A DNA stretch of 64,000 nucleotides, taken from Streptomyces cyaneofuscatus (GTDB lineage Bacteria; Actinomycetota; Actinomycetes; Streptomycetales; Streptomycetaceae). Every line of letters begins with the position of its first letter. Position 1 is the first letter of the stretch. The translations under genes were made by a program, and so were the position numbers. The DNA lies in NCBI RefSeq assembly GCF_000718135.1, contig NZ_JOEM01000021.1, positions 1 to 64,000 on the forward strand, read 5' to 3'. The notes below the pieces were generated by a model. It saw nothing but the letters and a program-made list of their open reading frames with translations, was not told the origin of the DNA and searched no databases. This document shows, one piece after another, positions 61,339-64,000 of the stretch.

Positions 61339-61680
61339 TCAGCCCGGGGCCTGGTCGAGGGCCAGGCCCCGTCCGGCCAGGGCGGCGAGCGTGAAGGCGC
61401 CCTCCGCGGTGGCCTCCACGTCGAAGGCGTGGCGCTCGGTGGGCGGATAGCCGATGAGCTCGGCGGCCCGGGACGGCAGCGGCCGGGACGCGGCCTCGGC
61501 CGACTCCCACAGCAGCACCGCACCCCAGCGCCCGGTGTCCGCGTCCGAGATCCAGAACTTCAGCCGCAGGCCGGGGATCTTCGAGAACCTCTCCACCGCC
61601 TCGTCCCGGAGGAAGTGGCGCAGCGACTCGATGGTCTGCCCGGACGCCGCCAGGTCCCACCACACGATCACCGCACGCAT
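61339..61680 (-). CDS. Small YdhR-like (dimeric alpha/beta barrel) monooxygenase-type protein
   Basis: This 113-aa protein has the ferredoxin-like alpha/beta pattern of YdhR-type proteins: MRAVIVWWDLAASGQ, PGLRLKFWISDADTGRWGAVLLWES and a short C-terminal helix. Such proteins are often called cofactor-free monooxygenases in natural-product clusters. Its ATG overlaps the phzE stop by 13 bp, so the two are translationally coupled. The role in phenazine tailoring is inferred from position. Confidence 0.65.
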   Translation of the reverse strand: MRAVIVWWDLAASGQTIESLRHFLRDEAVERFSKIPGLRLKFWISDADTGRWGAVLLWESAEAASRPLPSRAAELIGYPPTERHAFDVEATAEGAFTLAALAGRGLALDQAPG

Positions 61681-63554
61681 GACGCCGCCAGGGATTCGAG
61701 CAGGGTGCCGAAGATCCGCAGACCGTTCTGGGTCAGCACGGATTCGGCGTGGAACTGCATGGACGCGAAGCGTTCGGCGCGCAGGGCGTGCACCTCACCG
61801 GTCGCGCTGCTGCGGCTGACCTCGATGCGCCCGTGCACCGGATGCTCGAAGCTGTCCTGTTCGGCGCGGGCGGCGTAGGCGTTGTAGAAGCCCACCCGCT
61901 CACGCCGGCCGAACAGGTCGATCTCGTGCTGGGCCCCCTGGTTCGGGACCAGCCGCCGCACCAGCGGCAGACCGAGCAGGGTGCTCAGCACCTGGTGGCT
62001 CAGGCACACGGCGAGGAACGGCCGCCCCTCGTCCAGCACCTGGGCGACCGCCGCCCGCAGATGCGCGATCTTCGGATGGCTGGTCTCCCGCGGATCTCCC
62101 GGCCCCGGCCCCATGATGAGGAGGTCGTAGCCGTCGACGTCGTACGGCTCGTCGAAGCGGCGTACCGTCACCTCGCAGCCCAGCGAGCGGACCTGGTGGG
62201 CGATCATCGAGGTGAAGGTGTCCTCGGCGTCGATCACCAGCACGCTGCGCCCGGCCAGGGCGCTCGTCACCCGGTCCCGGTCCACGGCGTCCTTGAGCCA
62301 GAAGTCGGCGATGGTGCCGTTGCGCTCGCCGAGGGCTTCGAGCACGGCCGGGTGCGCCCCGAACCGGCTGGACTCCTGCTCACCCAGGGCGGCCAGCAGC
62401 CCGGCCGCCTTGGCGCGGGTCTCGTGCACTTCGGAGACCGGGTCGGAGTGGCGTACCAGCGTCGCGCCGACGCCGATCTTCATCTGCCCGGCACCGTCGA
62501 TCTCGGCGGTCCGGATCAGGATCGAGGAGTCCAGGGTGCGCCCGCCCGAGGCATCGCGCCCGATCAGCGCCACGACCCCGCTGTAGTAGCCCCGGCCGGT
62601 GGGCTCGTAACGGCTGATCACCTTGGCCGCGCTCTCCAGCGGCGAGCCGGTCACGGTCGGCGCGAAGAGCGTTTCGCGCAGGATCTCGCGCACGTCCCTC
62701 TCCGTACGGCCCTCGATGAAGTACTCCGTGTGGGCCAGGTGTGCCATTTCCTTGAGGTACGGGCCCGCCACCCGGCCCCCCGCGGGGCAGAGCCGGCCCA
62801 TCATCTTCAGTTCCTCGTCGACGACCATGTACAGCTCGTCGGCTTCCTTCTGGTCGTCCAGGAACTTCAGTACGCCGTCGAGCGTCGGCCCGTTCGCGGG
62901 ATAGCGGTAGGTCCCGCTGATCGGATTCATCACCGCCGTACCGTCGTGGAGGCTGATGTGCCGCTCCGGGGTGGCGCCGATGAACGTCCGGTCGCCGGTA
63001 TGGACGAGGAAGGTCCAGTACGCCCCGGCCTCCCGCTCCAGAAGCCGGCGGAAGAACGACAGCGCCGCGCGCGGACCGAAACCGGGCAGCTGCGCGGTGA
63101 AGGAGCGCTTGATGACGAAGTTGGCGCCCTCACCGGTGCCGATCTCGTCCGCGATCACCCGTCGCACGATGTCGGCATAGGCGTCGTCACCCACGTCGAA
63201 ATGGCCGTCGGCAAGCTTGACCGGATCATTGGGCAGCAACGGCAGGGTCTCGCCGAGCGGCAGGACGGTCTGCTCACGCACCCTCATCGCCAGCAGGGGC
63301 GCGTCGTCGGTGTGCGCGGCGTAACCCCGCTCGGTGATCTGCTGGTACGGGATGAGGGCGAGCAACTCCTGACCAGGTGCCGAGTCCTCGTCCAGAGGCA
63401 GGTCGGCGAGGCGTGCGGCCCGTTCCACATCCCCCCGGAGCAGCTCCAGGACGTCGGGTCCGGCCGACTCGGGCCGGTGCAGAAGGGCGAACGCGCCCGC
63501 GGAGCCGTCGAGGATCCGCGACAGGACATCGGACACGGTGTCCGGACTGGCCAT
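61668..63554 (-). CDS. phzE: Phenazine biosynthesis anthranilate-synthase-like enzyme PhzE (ADIC synthase)
   Basis: This 628-aa fusion has an N-terminal chorismate-binding MST domain (about 110-390: GATPERHISL, NPISGTYR, TGSPLESAAKVISRYE, LIRTAEI, GVGATLV) and a C-terminal class I glutamine amidotransferase. The nucleophile is Cys517 (AVCLSHQ); His602 and Glu604 complete the triad. It converts chorismate and glutamine to 2-amino-2-deoxyisochorismate, the first dedicated phenazine step. ATG 63554 with AAGGAA is preferred over an in-frame start at 63584. Length matches PhzE. Confidence 0.92.
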   Translation of the reverse strand: MASPDTVSDVLSRILDGSAGAFALLHRPESAGPDVLELLRGDVERAARLADLPLDEDSAPGQELLALIPYQQITERGYAAHTDDAPLLAMRVREQTVLPLGETLPLLPNDPVKLADGHFDVGDDAYADIVRRVIADEIGTGEGANFVIKRSFTAQLPGFGPRAALSFFRRLLEREAGAYWTFLVHTGDRTFIGATPERHISLHDGTAVMNPISGTYRYPANGPTLDGVLKFLDDQKEADELYMVVDEELKMMGRLCPAGGRVAGPYLKEMAHLAHTEYFIEGRTERDVREILRETLFAPTVTGSPLESAAKVISRYEPTGRGYYSGVVALIGRDASGGRTLDSSILIRTAEIDGAGQMKIGVGATLVRHSDPVSEVHETRAKAAGLLAALGEQESSRFGAHPAVLEALGERNGTIADFWLKDAVDRDRVTSALAGRSVLVIDAEDTFTSMIAHQVRSLGCEVTVRRFDEPYDVDGYDLLIMGPGPGDPRETSHPKIAHLRAAVAQVLDEGRPFLAVCLSHQVLSTLLGLPLVRRLVPNQGAQHEIDLFGRRERVGFYNAYAARAEQDSFEHPVHGRIEVSRSSATGEVHALRAERFASMQFHAESVLTQNGLRIFGTLLESLAASCVR

Positions 63555-63580
63555 GGGGGTTCCTTTCACCGAGGCCGTAC

Positions 63581-64000
63581 TCAACGTGCTGACTCGTTCG
63601 TATCGAGTTCGACCAGGACGGACTTGGTGGTGACGACCCGGGCGGCGCGCTGCGCCGCGTAGTCGAGGGCGAGGCGGTGGTAGTCCGCCGAGAAGTCGGC
63701 GACCGCGTCGGCCACCAGGAACGGCTGGATGTCGTTCGTGAACGCGTCGACCGCGGTCATCAGCACACCGACGTGGGCGTAGACGCCGGAGATGATGAGC
63801 TGGTCACGGCCGTGGGACCGCATGCGCTCCAGCAGATCGGACTTGAAGAAGGCGCTGTAGCGCCACTTGGTGAAGACCCAGTCGCCCTCGGCGGGCTCCA
63901 GGGGGGCCACGACCCGCTTGTGCTCGGGGGTGGGACGCATCCCGGGCCCCCAGAAGTCCTTCAGCAGGCCGCGCTCCTGCGGGGTCATCCCGCCGGGCTG
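63581..64000 (-). CDS. phzD: Isochorismatase PhzD, 5' end beyond window
   Basis: The last 139 or so codons are visible; the start lies past the right edge. Motifs [19 protein letters not shown] (active-site lysine) and [19 protein letters not shown] match PhzD, which hydrolyses 2-amino-2-deoxyisochorismate to trans-2,3-dihydro-3-hydroxyanthranilate and pyruvate. The catalytic aspartate should be in the missing part. It is 26 bp upstream of phzE in the same operon. Further phz genes are expected to the right. Confidence 0.9.
   Translation of the reverse strand, partial: QPGGMTPQERGLLKDFWGPGMRPTPEHKRVVAPLEPAEGDWVFTKWRYSAFFKSDLLERMRSHGRDQLIISGVYAHVGVLMTAVDAFTNDIQPFLVADAVADFSADYHRLALDYAAQRAARVVTTKSVLVELDTNESAR

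Overview
This 64-kb window is high-GC actinobacterial chromosome, almost certainly Streptomyces. The evidence is the strong G/C third-position codon bias, the many GTG starts with GGAGG-type ribosome binding sites, an AfsA-type signalling-factor synthase next to an ArpA-type receptor, a SARP regulator, a rare TTA codon in a regulator, and a ccr/meaA operon in the gene order I recall for Streptomyces.

Layout. 1-28.5 kb is mostly core metabolism, transport and DNA repair: the 5' end of etfB, a TetR regulator, an OB-fold/Zn-ribbon protein, a DJ-1-like protein, a drug-type ABC exporter with a MarR-like regulator, an inositol-monophosphatase-family enzyme, a carotenoid-desaturase-like oxidoreductase, a macro-domain hydrolase, an alkylation-repair pair (Ada/AlkA fusion and Ogt), a TMEM165/GDT1-family cation transporter behind a probable yybP-ykoY manganese riboswitch, glycerate kinase, a five-gene livFGHMK branched-chain amino-acid ABC transporter, a secreted GH87-like alpha-1,3-glucanase, a receptor-like Ser/Thr kinase with a LivK-type sensor domain, and a three-gene unit (methyltransferase, DUF1796 protein, PIG-L deacetylase).

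28.5-41.1 kb is a lipid and acyl-CoA region. On the minus strand ccr, ecm/meaA, a CitE-like lyase, a MaoC hydratase and an acyl-CoA dehydrogenase form a nearly complete ethylmalonyl-CoA pathway operon, followed by psd and pssA. A second TetR regulator and a double-length 3-hydroxyacyl-CoA dehydrogenase lie just beyond. The two TetR proteins (near 0.2 and 39 kb) look like paralogues. The same tandem 13-bp palindrome occurs upstream of the first TetR/etfB, upstream of the OB-fold gene, and upstream of ccr, which suggests one regulon covering crotonyl-CoA carboxylation and its electron acceptor.

41-50.8 kb is a mixed segment: two acetyltransferases (one lies near 37 kb), a HEAT-like protein, a secreted tripeptidyl-aminopeptidase-like hydrolase, a radical SAM protein with a LexA-box-like element, an SRPBCC protein, an MFS exporter with three C-terminal beta-sandwich repeats, a LysR regulator and an aldo/keto reductase.

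50.8-64 kb is the left side of a phenazine biosynthetic gene cluster that runs off the window. It has a signalling island (AfsA-like synthase, ArpA-like receptor, SDR, second receptor-like TetR, SARP, GAF/PucR-type regulator with a TTA codon), a degenerate IS701-like transposase that has lost most of its catalytic triad, and a minus-strand operon of phzD (partial), phzE, a small YdhR-like protein, a cluster-dedicated EPSP synthase and a flavin monooxygenase. The EPSP synthase would supply chorismate, PhzE and PhzD convert chorismate toward the phenazine core, and the monooxygenases are candidates for tailoring.
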